The notes below the pieces were generated by a model, which was given only the letters and a program-made list of their open reading frames with translations, had not been told where the DNA came from and did not search any database. 64,000 bases of DNA from Telopea speciosissima (taxonomy: Eukaryota > Streptophyta > Magnoliopsida > Proteales > Proteaceae), in assembly GCF_018873765.1 (NCBI RefSeq), contig NC_057916.1, forward strand, positions 24,537,001 to 24,601,000, given 5' to 3'. The position numbers were made by a program, and so were the translations under genes. This document shows, piece after piece, positions 12,823-25,100 of this stretch (position 1 is its first letter; the number at the start of each line of letters is the position of its first letter).

Positions 12823-13636
12823 ATGGAGGAAGGTGGTGAGAAGACTAGTAGTAGTATTAAGGTGGTGCGAGGTTGCATCAAGACTAAAGCAGGGCCATGG
12901 GTGGTTCACCGGAGCACCAAGGATGGTGCCACTGTCACCAAATATCGCCATCCCTCCGACGGTGAGCGCCAAAAAAACAAACAACGGGAGCGCCAAAGAC
13001 GTGCACTAAACAAGAAGATCTTTGCAGGCCTTAGAGCTCATGGTAATTACCAACTTCCTAAGCATGCTGACAACAATGATGTCCTGAAGGCGCTTTGCGA
13101 AGAGGCCGGTTGGCACGTCGAAGAAGATGGCACCATTTATAAGATCAAGGTGAACACACCCTTTTTCTGTTTTTGTTTCTGTTTTTACTCCCTTCCTTCC
13201 TTCTCTTCCATATCAACTAAGTAGTTAACTCACACATTGCTTATGATGATTTATTCCTAATAACATTTTGAGAAGCCAGCAACACTACACATTTTTTGAC
13301 CAAATATATTTCCACTTGCTTTACTCTTCTCTGTTGTTTTTAATTTATTTTCACATACCTATATCTAAAATTGTGCCTTTTTTTTTAAATTAATATTTAC
13401 AGAAACATGTGAATGAGAGATCAATTTCTTCTAGAACAAGTTCAGGAATCCAAATTTGCTACCAGTGTTCTAAAGATGAAGCTGAAGTTTATAATGAATG
13501 TGGGAATGCAGTTAGCTTGGGAGTTGGTCACTCACAGTTCTCCTCAAATGAGTCAAGCATTGAGCTGTTGCCTGAGGAATTTCATAAAAGAGATGGGTTG
13601 AATCTTAGTCTCTCACTTTCATTGAAATATGCTTGA
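12823..13636 (+). CDS. short BES1/BZR1-domain transcription factor with C-terminal EAR motif
   Basis: Two exons, 12823-13149 and 13403-13636, join in phase 0 to 186 aa. Residues about 47-108 form the BES1/BZR1 N-terminal DNA-binding domain (atypical bHLH): a basic stretch [20 protein letters not shown], then [18 protein letters not shown] and [14 protein letters not shown]. Known family members bind E-box or BRRE DNA in brassinosteroid responses. The intron falls just after this domain, as in canonical BZR1 genes. The rest differs: canonical proteins run to about 300 residues with a Ser-rich GSK3-target region and a PEST/PP2A motif, all absent here. The protein instead ends in LNLSLSLSL (175-183), an extended LxLxL EAR repression motif, followed by KYA and stop. 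It is probably a nuclear repressor not controlled by BIN2-type phosphorylation (inferred). BAM7/BAM8-type proteins carry a related domain, but no beta-amylase region follows here. Confidence 0.82.
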
Positions 13637-13639
13637 AAT

Positions 13640-14150
13640 ATATAGAAAGTTAAAAGAACATTCAATTATAAGGAAACTGAATTTTTTTTTTCCTAACTGA
13701 ACTATTAGAAATCTAACTACAAAAGACAATTAAACAATTTAATGTTGCAATTTACTATTAATCTAAATCTTTTAATAGTAGTCCCGAACTCTGTATCTTG
13801 TACTTGGTTCACATCCATCACCATTAAGTTTAAAAAAATGTTATTTGTTATTTACCTTTCAGATGTGAAATCTTTGAATTTTTCACTACTGGAGTAATGT
13901 CTATATTATAAAGATAGGCTGTGGCCACATCTGTTATGCTGTCTAGAAAACTTAGGCTGCTTGTTACAAGGCTCAGTTGGATAAATATAGAAACTTTCTC
14001 CCTCGTCTTTTTGAGAACTAATAGAAACTTTCTTATAAAAGTGTACAGTTTCATATAGATCTTTATTTTTTTTTTTTGTCTATGAATGAAAGTGTGTAAA
14101 ATCATAACTTTTTTTGGAAGGCAAAAGGTTCTTTGCCCATGACACAAGTT
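13640..14150. other. 3' flank of the BZR-domain gene
   Basis: AT-rich, probably 3' UTR followed by intergenic DNA. I see no structure beyond poly(T) runs. Confidence 0.35.
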
Positions 14151-14154
14151 TTCC

Positions 14155-14475
14155 TTGATGAGGGTTTTTTCTGGCCAAGTGGAGGTCAGATTTGATCATT
14201 CTTTCCATTGGATAGTCCTGGGCCAGGGTGCTGTCGGCACTCCCAGGCAGCGGTGCGGGGCCTCCCCTATCCGGCCCTGGGTGCCTACCACCAGCTCCAG
14301 CCAGCAGCGTGTCAGGCCTAGAGGGCCCTCGTTGAGGAGAACGAGAAAGAAACCTTGGATCAATAGGCCAGAGCATATCTCACTTTTTTGGAACGAAAAG
14401 CGTTCGGCATCTTATTTGCCGATTCAGAATTGATTGAGGCTGATCCGGTTGCCGATCCTGCTTCCTCGAACCTTA
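14155..14475. other. GC-rich island, possible organellar DNA insertion
   Basis: About 320 bp is clearly richer in G+C than its surroundings and stays open on both strands for 90 or more codons without a recognisable protein. Segments such as GGAACGAAAAGCGTTCGGC and the long GC-balanced text resemble plant mitochondrial intergenic DNA, which suggests a nuclear mitochondrial insertion. I cannot assign it to a mitochondrial gene, so this rests on composition and impression. Confidence 0.3.
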
Positions 14476-14479
14476 CCCA

Positions 14480-15070
14480 CAATGGACCAATCACTACTCT
14501 GTATATATAGGTTTTTGCAGCATAAGCCCAGAATCTAAGATAAAACAGCTAATGAGTAATGAACCTCCAGTGGTAGCTCCACATCGTCTATAGTTGATAC
14601 TGCCTCCACAGGAAAAATGCATTAGGAGAGTCACTGTGATGAATTTAATTTCATTTGTTATCACTGAGGCTTGAGTTTACTGCGATATAGTGCTCTAATG
14701 TTGAGACGCTTGAGAGTCCATATATGAAAAGAAACAAATTTTGGATCTCTGGATAAGAATGAGCTATGAATTGATAGATCTGGAAGTCCTTTTAACTTCA
14801 CTAGTTCTGGTATCATTTCATCTGAATGCAATGCAGTGAGATGTTCTAATAAGGCCTACAGTAAAAAAGAAATCTAAACCATTAATTTCGAGCATCCCAC
14901 TCCATTCTTCACAAAAATACGAACTGTCCCAACCCTAGTATAGTAGTATAGTTGGCTTCCCAGCCATTATATAGAACAAGGCCACAATCTGCTCACATCA
15001 ACCCGAACCTGATCCGATTGAATGCAAAGAACTCAAGTTGAAATTTCTTTCTTTGCTAAAATTCCATTCA
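14480..15070. other. intergenic stretch downstream of the TBL33-like gene
   Basis: No coding frames. It probably includes the TBL33-like 3' UTR (minus strand) near 14900-15070. Confidence 0.3.
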
Positions 15071-15071
15071 C

Positions 15072-15072
<1 letters not shown>

Positions 15073-15104
<32 letters not shown>
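15073..15104. repeat. (CT/GA)n microsatellite abutting a stop codon
   Basis: About 16 CT units on the plus strand touch the TAG stop (15104-15106) of the TBL33-like gene. The transcript therefore reads TTG-TAG-AGAGAG and its 3' UTR starts inside the repeat. Confidence 0.85.
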
Positions 15105-15107
<3 letters not shown>

Positions 15108-18100
15108 AAAGAATTGAAGAGCAGTTCATTCCATACATCAGGCACTCCTGGCAAGCACCAATGAATACAGTCAGAGTAACTGGCAGGGTTTGACAACTGC
15201 TGGGGACTCAGTGACTCCCAGAATTTGCGGTAGATGGATGGATGACCATCTTTCCGATACTCGGAGAGTTGAGTGATGTTAAGAATAGAAACCTTTGATC
15301 TCAGTCTGTCCACTACCTTATCCACCACCCTCATAGTGGGCAAATCAGACCCACTTCCCCAGTAACCCTCCATGTCAATGGGGTTCTTCTCCTGATAGCA
15401 GTTCCCCTCGGTATTTGGTTCCCACTCTCGACTCCTGCATGCAGCAAAACAAACTGAAATAATTTTCTTTTCAAATCCTAAAAGTTGCACGACGTAAAAG
15501 GAAAGCAAAATCTCTTGTAGTGTAGGGTTGAACGGCAGAAACTACAAAGACAAAAAGCTAAATCACCAGTCCTTGACCAAGAACTACTTATAATGTGAAT
15601 AACTTGTTCTGAATTACACATATTGGAAAGCATTTTAGATCAAAGTCAAGCACTCTTGCTTGTACATGCAGTGGGACAAATGAATAGTAGGCCTTTAGAT
15701 GATCCTTCTAAAGGCCCTTACAGGATGCCTCACACAATATTAAGCTACTGACAAGAAGCCAAAAAGCACACCCTTCAACATTTCTAATTTTAGGCCTTAC
15801 AGGAATGCCTCACCCACAGTACACTTTGTCAAAAATGTTAAGCCACTGGTAACAAGCCACAATGCACACCGTTCAACATTTCTAGCTAAAGAAAATTGCA
15901 ACATACAATGTGAAATACTGAGGCTATGGTCCTGACAAAGGCTCTACTAAACAAAAAAATCTGTGTTGTTGTGGAGGGCGGCGTAACTATTTTGACTTTT
16001 GACTGTTCGGGCTTGATGATTTTCAAAGGATGGTCCTCTATTGGATAGTTGCAATTGCTAAATCCATGTGAATTTGGTTATTGGCCTACCATGTGCACAC
16101 CAAACTAGGAATGATTTGAACTCATGCCAAGTGTACCATGCGCTAGGAATAACATTAACCCAAACAAGGAGTCTAAGCCTACGAGAGGTCCTCTGTAACA
16201 AAAGTTACCAATACAAAAAACATGATATGTGTGTGTGCTTGAGATGATGATCATATCAACTGAAAATAAAAGGATAAAAAAACAACAGATTGTCATCCAT
16301 GAGTTCAACAGTTTTGAGTGGAAAGATGTCAGTACTCAGTAGAGTACATGTGAAATAGTAGGCTGCATTCTGTTTGAAATAGTTAGTTATACCATGTCCA
16401 CATTTTTGTTCCAGTTGGAACAAAACTGTAAGAAAGTAATGTCCAGTACTTGTACCCCACTAAACATGAAAGTGATAAAAACATGTGGGCTGCACTCAAT
16501 TTTCACAGTGAACTTTTTTCTGTTTCTAACCCTCTTTCCAATCAAACTCAGCCTTAAACAAACCAATGACAATTTCCCCCCATAGATAACAGCATAACAC
16601 AATGATAATTAGAAGAACAAAAGGCAGTAATAAATTTGGTCTTCAATTTCTAAGGTTTTAGATGCCATGGCTTTTCTATCTTACACTACCGTCCATATAA
16701 CGAAGTAATGTCTCTAGTTTGAGAAGGCATGTTCCAAATATGAAAATCCATGATCACGATATTGGCAAGGAAGGCCCTAATGTTCTCCAATCTATTCTTT
16801 GGAGGCTGGGTAAATGAAAACAATCTTCTACCCAGTCACCAACAACTGGACATACCCTGATACAGACTTAGTGAAAATAACCCTTGGGTTGGGTACTATA
16901 CATGTTGAGCCTTCAGTCCAATGGGTTTTCATTGTAATAAGCCACATTAATGGGCCCAAAACATGGGTAGGAGGTAGGAATACGGGATTTACTTTATTTG
17001 TTAGTCTAATTAGAGTCCTATTCTTTATTTTATTTGTTATTTAGTGTTTTAGTTGGGCTGTATTAGGATTCTATGAGTCCAGTCTTGTTTTAAGCTGTTT
17101 TCTTTTATTTTACGCAGAGTTTTAGTTGTAGTAGACTGCCTATTGGCTAGAAGAGTTTAAGCTTAGTTTCAGTATGTTTTTGAGTCTTCTATATAAGTTT
17201 GCAAGGGAGGGTACAGCCTTGTACACTAATTTGATGAATGAAGTTGAATTTTTGCCCGAGTCTATGGTGATTTAGTAGGCTCCCTGGTGGTGATGCCAGC
17301 CTTGTAGGTTAGGTGGTGATTCCTGATCATATCCTTTTATCTTTTCTTTCTATTTAGTTTCAGCTTCAAACCCCAACCCCCACCAAAAAAAAAAAAATCC
17401 TATCATTTTCAAGTGTCCTAGTTTGTTTCTGCATCTTTAAAGTCTCCTCTTTTCTGGATCGATCTTTCAATTCTGAATTCACTTAAGGATTCTGTTTACA
17501 GCTTAGTCCACATATCAGTCTCTTAAACGATTCTGTTCTGAATCTTAATTTCTTGCTGTCAAATTCTGATTCCCTGTCGAAAATTTAAGTTTCATATCTT
17601 AAGGAGTCTGACCTATTTTAAAATCTGGCTGTTTGATTGCATAATAATTTTGATGGTTTGTCCCTATACCTAATAGAGTGATCGACCAGTATATTGACCA
17701 GCATAGATCCTTCGATATTCTGATATTTGAATCCTCTCAGTTCTGGTTTGTCCTTTTTCCTGCGATCTTGTTGCAAGCTGGTCTCCCACTGAATTTCACT
17801 GGTTCCAGATTAACACTGCATTTTACCCATTCATCCAAAATATCTTATCAATATAGAGCTCCAAAATGATGCAGTGATCTGAATTAGTTAATTTGATAGT
17901 CTAACTTTAATATTTTTGAAAAACATTCACATGCTTTTAGTGAACATCCAAATAGAAGCCAACATGAACTGGGTCTAACAGCTGATGTACTGAATTTAGA
18001 AGCACATAAATTTCATCAATGGACATCAATGTTTTACTAACAGAACCTACTGTGGAAGCTTAGAACACCATGTTAGTGCTGGTTTTCAATGTTTGTCCAT

Positions 18101-20308
18101 CCAAGCTGCCCTAAATTCCAAGGCTCAGATCAGTGGAAATATCTAGTCTCATATGAATTGCATTGTGCCTCCCATCATCAATGGATGGTGAAGCTGTTGC
18201 CTAGGCTTATACTCATTCAACGACACAAGATATGCTAGCACTTATTCTAGTTTGAGGAGGGACTAGCTTCCATATTGTTAAAGTTCACCACTGTAAGCTC
18301 CAGAATATAACCCTAATGAATCAAACCAATATAACATTCTAACAATGATGCTGCAGAACCAGTTCATCCTACAGCTGTGGCTGTTAGATTTACCACAAGC
18401 CAGGCAATGAATTGGTCTACCCCAAAAATTATTAAACAAAGCCAACTCCCCTTTTCCCCCAACATTGAAAGGGAAATTGCCTATAACCTACTAAGCTGAT
18501 GAAGGCCTAGAGGTTTCAAAGTCATGTTGCAAGTGGCAAACTCCACTCTTTATGAAAAAAATCAGCTGAATGGTAAAATGATAATAACACTTCCGAATGA
18601 GGGTATGAGGCTCACCAGAGATGGGTAGGAGACATTGTCACAAAGAAGACCTTCTTCTTCAGGGGATTCACTTTGGATGCCACCCAATCAGCCCAAGCCT
18701 CCATTGCCAACTCCACGGCTCCTATGCCATCTAGCTCCTCACATATCCCACTTTTTTCATTACTCCATCTACAACACAAAGCCAGGGGTTTTAAAAAATG
18801 TCTGAAAAGAGCAATTCCCTCCTACAAGCCTAGTTTATATGTGGATTAAAGAAGAAATTACACTTACAAAAGCTTAACTGGGCCTTGTCTCCACCACAAG
18901 TATGTATTAAATATCAAAATATCAGCTTTCTCCCACTGTGATGCATGCTTGAGAACTGAATCGGGTCGAATTATACGATCATTCAGTCTATGATTCACTG
19001 GGTCATCGGAGTTTGATTCAACAAGAAGCGGCGCCCAGTAGAACTCGACTGTAGCATTGTATTCCTGGATGGCACACATACAAATACACATACATAGATC
19101 AAGACAAATGTAGATAATTCATCAAAAAAATAAAATAAAGCAGATGGGTGTTCTATCAAGATCGACCCTGCTTGATGAATCATTGAGCATGCTCTAGAAC
19201 ATTCAGGAGTAGTGGTTAGTGAACATGCTTCATAGGTCTAGCTAGTCAAGGCTCACCTCTGCCCTGAAAATGGTGAGAGGAGCATTTGGAGACATGGATC
19301 TCTTGTCAACCGGGATTACTGACTGTAACAAACAAACCATGGATATCCACTGTCCTCTGTTCAGTGAATCCCCAACAAACATCAACCGCTTGCCTCTCAA
19401 TTTCTCCCACATCTCAGTCGCATTCCACCTATATATTGCAAAAATGGAATGTAAAAATGTGAAAGAAGCATTCTCCACAAAGAATTACTCGCTTCTGTTT
19501 TCCTAATGAAAAGAGCACTGTTCCCAAAGAAAGAAAGGACTACCTCTTTAAGTTGCAGTTATGGGGTTGCCATCTCCAGTTCTGGTACCCCAAATCGGTC
19601 CTTCCGTGCTTGCGACATGCCAACTGATCGGACATGTACGGGCAATCCGACTCGTCGTAGAGCGGATAAGAAGTGTTGTCGAAGACCCATTTGCCCGAAA
19701 ACAAATCGCAACTCTGCTGCTTTCCTCCCCGTTGACTGAACTCCAGCTTATGGTAAACCGTCTCTGTTCTCCGACCATGGTACTGTTGAGTAGAAGCGCA
19801 TGTCGTGAATCTATCCAAACTAGCTAAAAGCCCCCCCCCCCCCAAACAAAAAAAAAAAAAAACAGCAAAACCCAGCAGATCAAAACAAAGCAACAAAAAA
19901 TGAAACTTAGGAATTCACGAGAACCCATGCCATGAGACACCAAGAATGGAATCAAACCAGAAATTAAATAACAATAATAGAAGTACTAAAAAAATGCTAA
20001 TCCAGAGATAAGTAGATGAAAACGACAGATTTTAAAGTGGGCACGCAAAATCCTGATAAACGAAACAGAAGAAATAGAAAATTGAGGAAATAAAACCCAC
20101 CGGCAGCTAGTTTTGGCTCATTGTTGGTAGAAACTTTGGGAGGAACAGAGGTAAGGAAATTTTTGTGTGTGATGGGCACTTGCTGATCTTTGCTTTCATG
20201 AATTTGCCCAATGTTTCGCTCGTTGTAGAGAATTGAAGCTAATATGAAGACAGAGAAGAATAAAGCAAGGAGAGGGAAGTGGGTTCTTCTTCTGCTCCAT
20301 CTCTGCAT
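15104..20308 (-). CDS. TBL33: trichome birefringence-like xylan O-acetyltransferase (TBL33-like)
   Basis: Six exons in transcript order: 20308-20101, 19823-19544, 19428-19257, 19064-18868, 18768-18616 and 15434-15104, joined in phase to 446 aa. It is a type II Golgi membrane protein, with a basic N-terminus and a TM helix at about 12-28. The TBL domain follows ([12 protein letters not shown], then [10 protein letters not shown]) and leads into the PC-esterase domain with the GDS motif at 182-184 ([11 protein letters not shown]) and the catalytic DxxH at 425-428 (DCIHWCLPG). TBL proteins of this clade transfer acetyl groups to xylan in the Golgi. Assignment to TBL33 rather than a close paralog is from remembered similarity. 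I chose the ATG at 20308 because it gives MQRWSRRR just before the TM; an in-frame ATG at 20359 would add 17 residues. Exon 2's acceptor follows a run of G, an unusual tract, but it is the only phase-compatible AG. Intron 5 is 3.2 kb and full of repeats. Confidence 0.88.
15714..15886. repeat. imperfect tandem duplication in TBL33-like intron 5
   Basis: Two consecutive units of about 80-90 bp. Both begin GGCC(C)TTACAGGA(A)TGCCTCAC and end CACnCnTTCAACATTTCTA, with indels between. It is intronic, with no coding meaning seen. Confidence 0.6.
16850..17350 (+). mobile_element. probable LTR remnant in TBL33-like intron 5
   Basis: GTCTTCTATATAAGTTTGC (about 17183-17201), then a short G/A-rich leader and TTTGATGAATGAAGTTG, has the TATA-leader-polyadenylation layout of plant LTR U3-R regions. 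The edges and target duplication were not found, so this is a tentative solo or truncated LTR. Confidence 0.4.
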
Positions 20309-20309
20309 C

Positions 20310-22140
20310 CTTAGAAAAGGACTTGCAAAATAAACCAAGGGTTCAACTTTCAAAGACAAGACCGATCATTAAACGAGAAACAGAGAGTAGCAGGAAACTT
20401 GGAAATTTCGTTACCAGATACTTAAGAGGGAGTTGCTTGTGGCTCTCACCGTGAGTCTCATAAGACACAGAAAGGTAATGGTGGGGACGTGGGGTAGGCA
20501 GAGCAGCAGTCGAAGCTGTCAAAAACCCGCTAATCTAGTGTTAGGAAACCCAATGATTTTCTCTGTTAGAGACAGAGAGAGAGAAAGAGGTTTATAGAAG
20601 AGCTATAGAGCATGAATAATTGAAGAAGCCAGTTCTTGCTGTCTTCACAGAACTAAGTTGGTAATAAGTAACCAATAAGAGAGAGTAAATGATATTTGAG
20701 TCCTACCAAAAGATTAAAAAAAAAAGGGAGAGTAAATTCTTAACTATTTCATGGATCTTAATCTAATTTTGGGAATCCTAACTACTACTCCATTTTCCAT
20801 CCTCAAGTTTGACCATGCAAAAGAATTGGGAAAAATTTGTTTTGCTACCTTGGTTGCAGGACTTCCTGCTACCTTCATAGGTTTTGGTATTTTTTGAAAT
20901 ATCCTTTGAGATTCTATTTTTTTGGCTGCAAGTCCAAGTAGCAGGAAAGTTTTTGCAATCTGGGTAGTAGCAAAATTTCGTCCCTAAAGTTATGATATAA
21001 AGTCATGAGAATATTAGATACTAGGGTAAAGAGATCGTTGTTTAGTCGTGTAGCACCTACATCAGCGCAAAAACCAATGACAGCACATGTAGGGATATCA
21101 ACATAGATGCCATTTTTTATTTTATAAGGGGGGAGCGAGGCAGTACTTTCATGCACTCCTTTGTCTGGGTGTAGGAGCTACACGACCAGGTAGCGTCCCT
21201 GAATGATAATAATAATAATGACTATTTGAATGACACCTTTATGGCTATTTTTAGAATATGTAACATTTCAAGTGTTTTTTCTAAAGTTCTTTAAATTAAG
21301 AATGAAATAAGGTTTTCAAAATTATTTGAAGGTGATTTATCCTTATCTTATGTTCAAGAATTATCATTGTCTTCCACGTTTTTTTTTTCTTCCCGAGTAT
21401 ACATGTGAAATAACATATTTTACTCTCTTTAAAATTTATTAAAAACTAAATGGGTTAAAAAAATTTTAAGAAAATTGCAAGTAAAATTTAATAGAGAAAA
21501 ATCTAAAAAATATGTGGTCCCTTCGTAAAATTTTCTCCATGAAAATTGTATAGATGTAAAAAATAACAGTGGACTTTTGGATTTTCTTTTTGTAAATTTT
21601 TTTAAAAAACTATTTAATACCAAAAACATGGAATCGAACAGTAAAATAGATATTACATCTAAAAAACTAAATTTATCAAATATGATAAGAATTATGGGTA
21701 AACATGGAACCCAGTGATTTTGATTTCAGATGGGTTATGGCCCGGAATGAGTTTCATGATTGCTTCATATGGGCTACCTTCCTCCCTCAAAACAGTTCTC
21801 TTCCAAATATTGGAAGTCCTTGAGGAAAAAGAGTGCTCTTGGGCCAGGATGGGCTAGGCCTGACCCATGTGATTCAGATATGAACCAAGGCATCTACTGA
21901 ATGACAACCCAAATGGGCTTTGTCTTGGGCTTCCACTCCCACCTCTTGAATGGGCTACAGATGCCTAATCTAATCTACTAAAGGATCCATTGTCATCAAA
22001 ATGAAATATCATAATTGCTGTTGCCTCCATATTTTTTTTACAACTTGCAACTTTGGGGAAACTTGAGCAAGAAAAAAGAAGAAACATTTGAGATTGGTTT
22101 GGTTCAGTTCAACAGAAAAAGATAAATCTCCTTAGGAGTT
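20310..22140. other. spacer between the two TBL genes (TBL33-like promoter side)
   Basis: 1.8 kb between the TBL33-like start and the TBL34-like stop. GA-rich stretches near 20575-20590 lie in the TBL33-like 5' UTR/promoter. It contains one foldback element (21025-21197) and is otherwise AT-rich without genes. Confidence 0.45.
21025..21197. mobile_element. foldback element (GTCGTGTAGCTCC family)
   Basis: The left arm TAGTCGTGTAGCACCTACATC pairs with the right arm, whose reverse complement reads TGGTCGTGTAGCTCCTACACC. The middle is an A/T/G-rich loop. Diverged or partial relatives sit at 9038-9165, 33175-33235 and 42655-42720. No 9-bp duplication could be aligned at the edges. Confidence 0.55.
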
Positions 22141-22144
22141 CTTA

Positions 22145-25100
22145 TCATGAAGAAGAGGAAGGAGGAAGGAGGAGGGTGTAGAGAAGCTCATTCCAGGCGC
22201 CTGGTACGCCGGGGAGGCACCAATGAGTACAATCGGCATAGGAAGTAGGGTTGGAGAGTTGTTCTTGGGTGAGAGGTTCCCATTGCCTCCTGTATATGGA
22301 AGGGTGGGCTTCTTTCCGGTACTCCGACATCTGCGTGATATTCAACATCTGCACCGTTAATCCTCTCTTCCCCAACTCCTCGATCGCCGCTTCCACTAAC
22401 CTCATCATCCTCAGATCTGATCCTTCCCCCCAGTATCCTTCTTTTGTTATGAGCTTTGTTTCATTGTAACAATTCCCCTCTCTTGCATTGCTCCACTCAT
22501 GCTTCCTACCATTACAACAAATAAAGAGCGAGCATAAAATAATCAAGTTTTCTGTTGCTAATAGTACTTTGGTTAGAGGTTTCTCACGACGTCAAAGTGG
22601 AAAATCATACAAATTAAAGGGCAGGAGATGAATTCGTTCAATAAGACTATAGGAGACCCACATTTTATCTGTGAAAAGAGAGTGTCCATGTAAAACCAAC
22701 GGCTCATTATGTGAGAAGGCATGGAAAGTAATCCCCACTTCAATGTGGTGGGTATCTTTTTCCTCATTATTTGTTTTTTTTTCTTTGATCATATAATGGT
22801 AAATAATCAATATTAGTAAGTTAATTAATCTGATTTGTTCGTAATTGTTTTAATTTCTTAAATAAATTGTGAGTTTTCTTAGAGTTCAGCTTGTCTCCAG
22901 GGAGCCCAGTACACCCAAGGAGCATCCAACCGTTGGGCTGTGCCACACACATCCCTAGGCGTACGCCGAGATATGTGCAGTATAGCTCCACCCTTGGATG
23001 GCCCCTGGGCATGCCCTGGGCACTGAGCTTCTGGAGAGGAGCCAGATCCGTTTTCTTACCGCAAGTGTGTGGGGGACATGCTAACAAAGAACAACTGGGT
23101 CTTGGTCCGGTTCACATGGATATCCAACCAGTCCGACCATGTCTTCAGGGCCATTTCATAGCTGCGCAGCATCTCTACCTCTTTATAGATTCCATCATCG
23201 AGCCTATCAAAAGAGCCCCACCTGATAAAACACTATTTTAGATTAGATTACAGGGGATCCAAATTTTGTTCACTTATAAGCCCCAAGGTGTGAACATGTC
23301 AAAGTTTCAAGCCTAGAAGGAAGCAGAGAAGTGGCAAAATGAAGCATTAAAAAGTTCAAGAACTGAAACATTCGACTTAGGAGCCTACAATTAATTTCAT
23401 AATTACAATCCTAACTAACCCAACTCAGCCCGGCTCTGATTGACCGTGATTAGACAGGGTTGGGTCAGGTTAACCCTGATTGACCCTAGCAACCTTTTTT
23501 TTTTATTTTTTTTATTTGAGGGCTAGGCAAGGGCAAAGCTGGGTTAACCCCAATGTATATTTTTTCCGACTATATGTATGACATTATTATAAATTTATGT
23601 ACTATATAATCTCATATACAAGTAGGGATGTAAATGAATAGCCGAAATCCGTTTCCATATTCGTTTAGCACTATCTGAATCCGTCTGAAAGCTAAACGGA
23701 TACGAATATGGATAGGTTATAGCTACTCGAAAAGCTATATTTACATGTAAACGGATAAAATATCCGATCCGTATCCGTGTCTGTATCCGTATCTGTGTCT
23801 GTATCCGTTTAGCACTATCCGAATCCGTCCGAAAGCTAATCAGATGCGGATGCGGATATAGCACTATCCGAGCCGAATCTGCTCCATTTACATCCTATAT
23901 ACAAGGTCAAGCCGGGCTGGGCTCAGCCCAAGGACTTAGCCAGGTCCAACTCATGGGTTGAAAAGCCCAGCCCAAACATGGGCACAAAACGGGCTTGGGC
24001 GGGCTCAGGCTCTATCTTTGTATTTTTTTTTGTCATGTGGGTGCATTGAAAAGATTTATGAAGTATATACTTTCAAAATATACATGAAAGTGCCTGAGCA
24101 AGAAATGGTAAAAGAGAACGGAAAAATGTCTTCAAAAATTTTTTTTTTTCTGTGAAAAACCTTGTTCAAAAATCCCACTTTTAAGTTTGTATATATTACC
24201 AAAAAAAAAAAAAAGTTTGTATATCTGTCCGACACACTGTAGACTAAATCCTAAAGCGGGATCCGGCTCCTCTCCAGGGAGCTCAGCGACTAGGGGGCAT
24301 CCAAGGGTTGGGCTGTGCCGCACACATCTTGATGCACGCCTAGGGATGTGTGCAGCACAGCCCAATGGCTGGATACCCCCTGGGTGTGCTGGGCTCCCTG
24401 GAGAGGAGCTCAATCGATATCTTTACTCCTTTGTTACACCATTTTGGTTGCCAAAGCACATAAAATGAACAAAATATTCACAAGACTAGCTACTTGAATA
24501 GCCAAAAAGATTACCTATAAAATGAGACAATATATGTGATTTTTTTATTATTAATATACTAAAGCAATCAAGAAATTTCGGTGACAAAACATGCTTTTGA
24601 ATGGACTTAAGAAATAGATATTTAAATTCTATGGCTGTAGTATAGACATAAAAATTGTACAATGAGTTTATAAGGTATGTTTTTTTCATTGGATACCTAA
24701 GTCTTTGAGATACATTTTTAAAGAAATTCTCATTTTAAATAGTGAAAGATTATTTAAAACTTGAACATCTCTCCTCCCCCCCTTTTTAATTAAACTGAAA
24801 ATAATATTTACTCATTCTGCGTTTGGTAAGCATTCTTGGAATACATGCCAGGTTGATTTCGCATTCTCGGACGACAAAAACAATTATTTTTATCATCTGA
24901 GAATAAGAAATCTACCTGAAATGCATTCCTAGAATGCATACCAAACACAACCTAAAGCTCTAACAACCAATTTCTACTCCCACCAAAAGTAGTTAGTAGA
25001 GTGAGACTACAATCTTTGTTCATAATTTTCAAAGTTTTTTTTGAGAATCAAAAAGCATTTCTTCCAACTTACTCCACAATGATTTAGAAGCCAAGTTATG

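Noticed and set aside
14080..14433. Overlapping frames on both strands of the GC-rich island
   Set aside because: Open frames on both strands follow from high GC and few stops. Neither translation resembles a protein domain.
19270..19827. Plus-strand frames opposite TBL33-like exons 2-3
   Set aside because: They are antisense shadows of the TBL exons, whose own translation is conserved.
22251..22469. Plus-strand frame opposite the TBL34-like last exon
   Set aside because: Antisense shadow of the conserved DxxH exon.
22891..23241. 116-codon plus-strand frame
   Set aside because: Created by the foldback palindrome and the antisense of TBL34-like exon 4. The palindrome also gives a mirror frame on the other strand.
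24132..24468. Pair of 93-codon frames on opposite strands with similar translations
   Set aside because: Both are readings of one palindrome (24258-24413), not genes.
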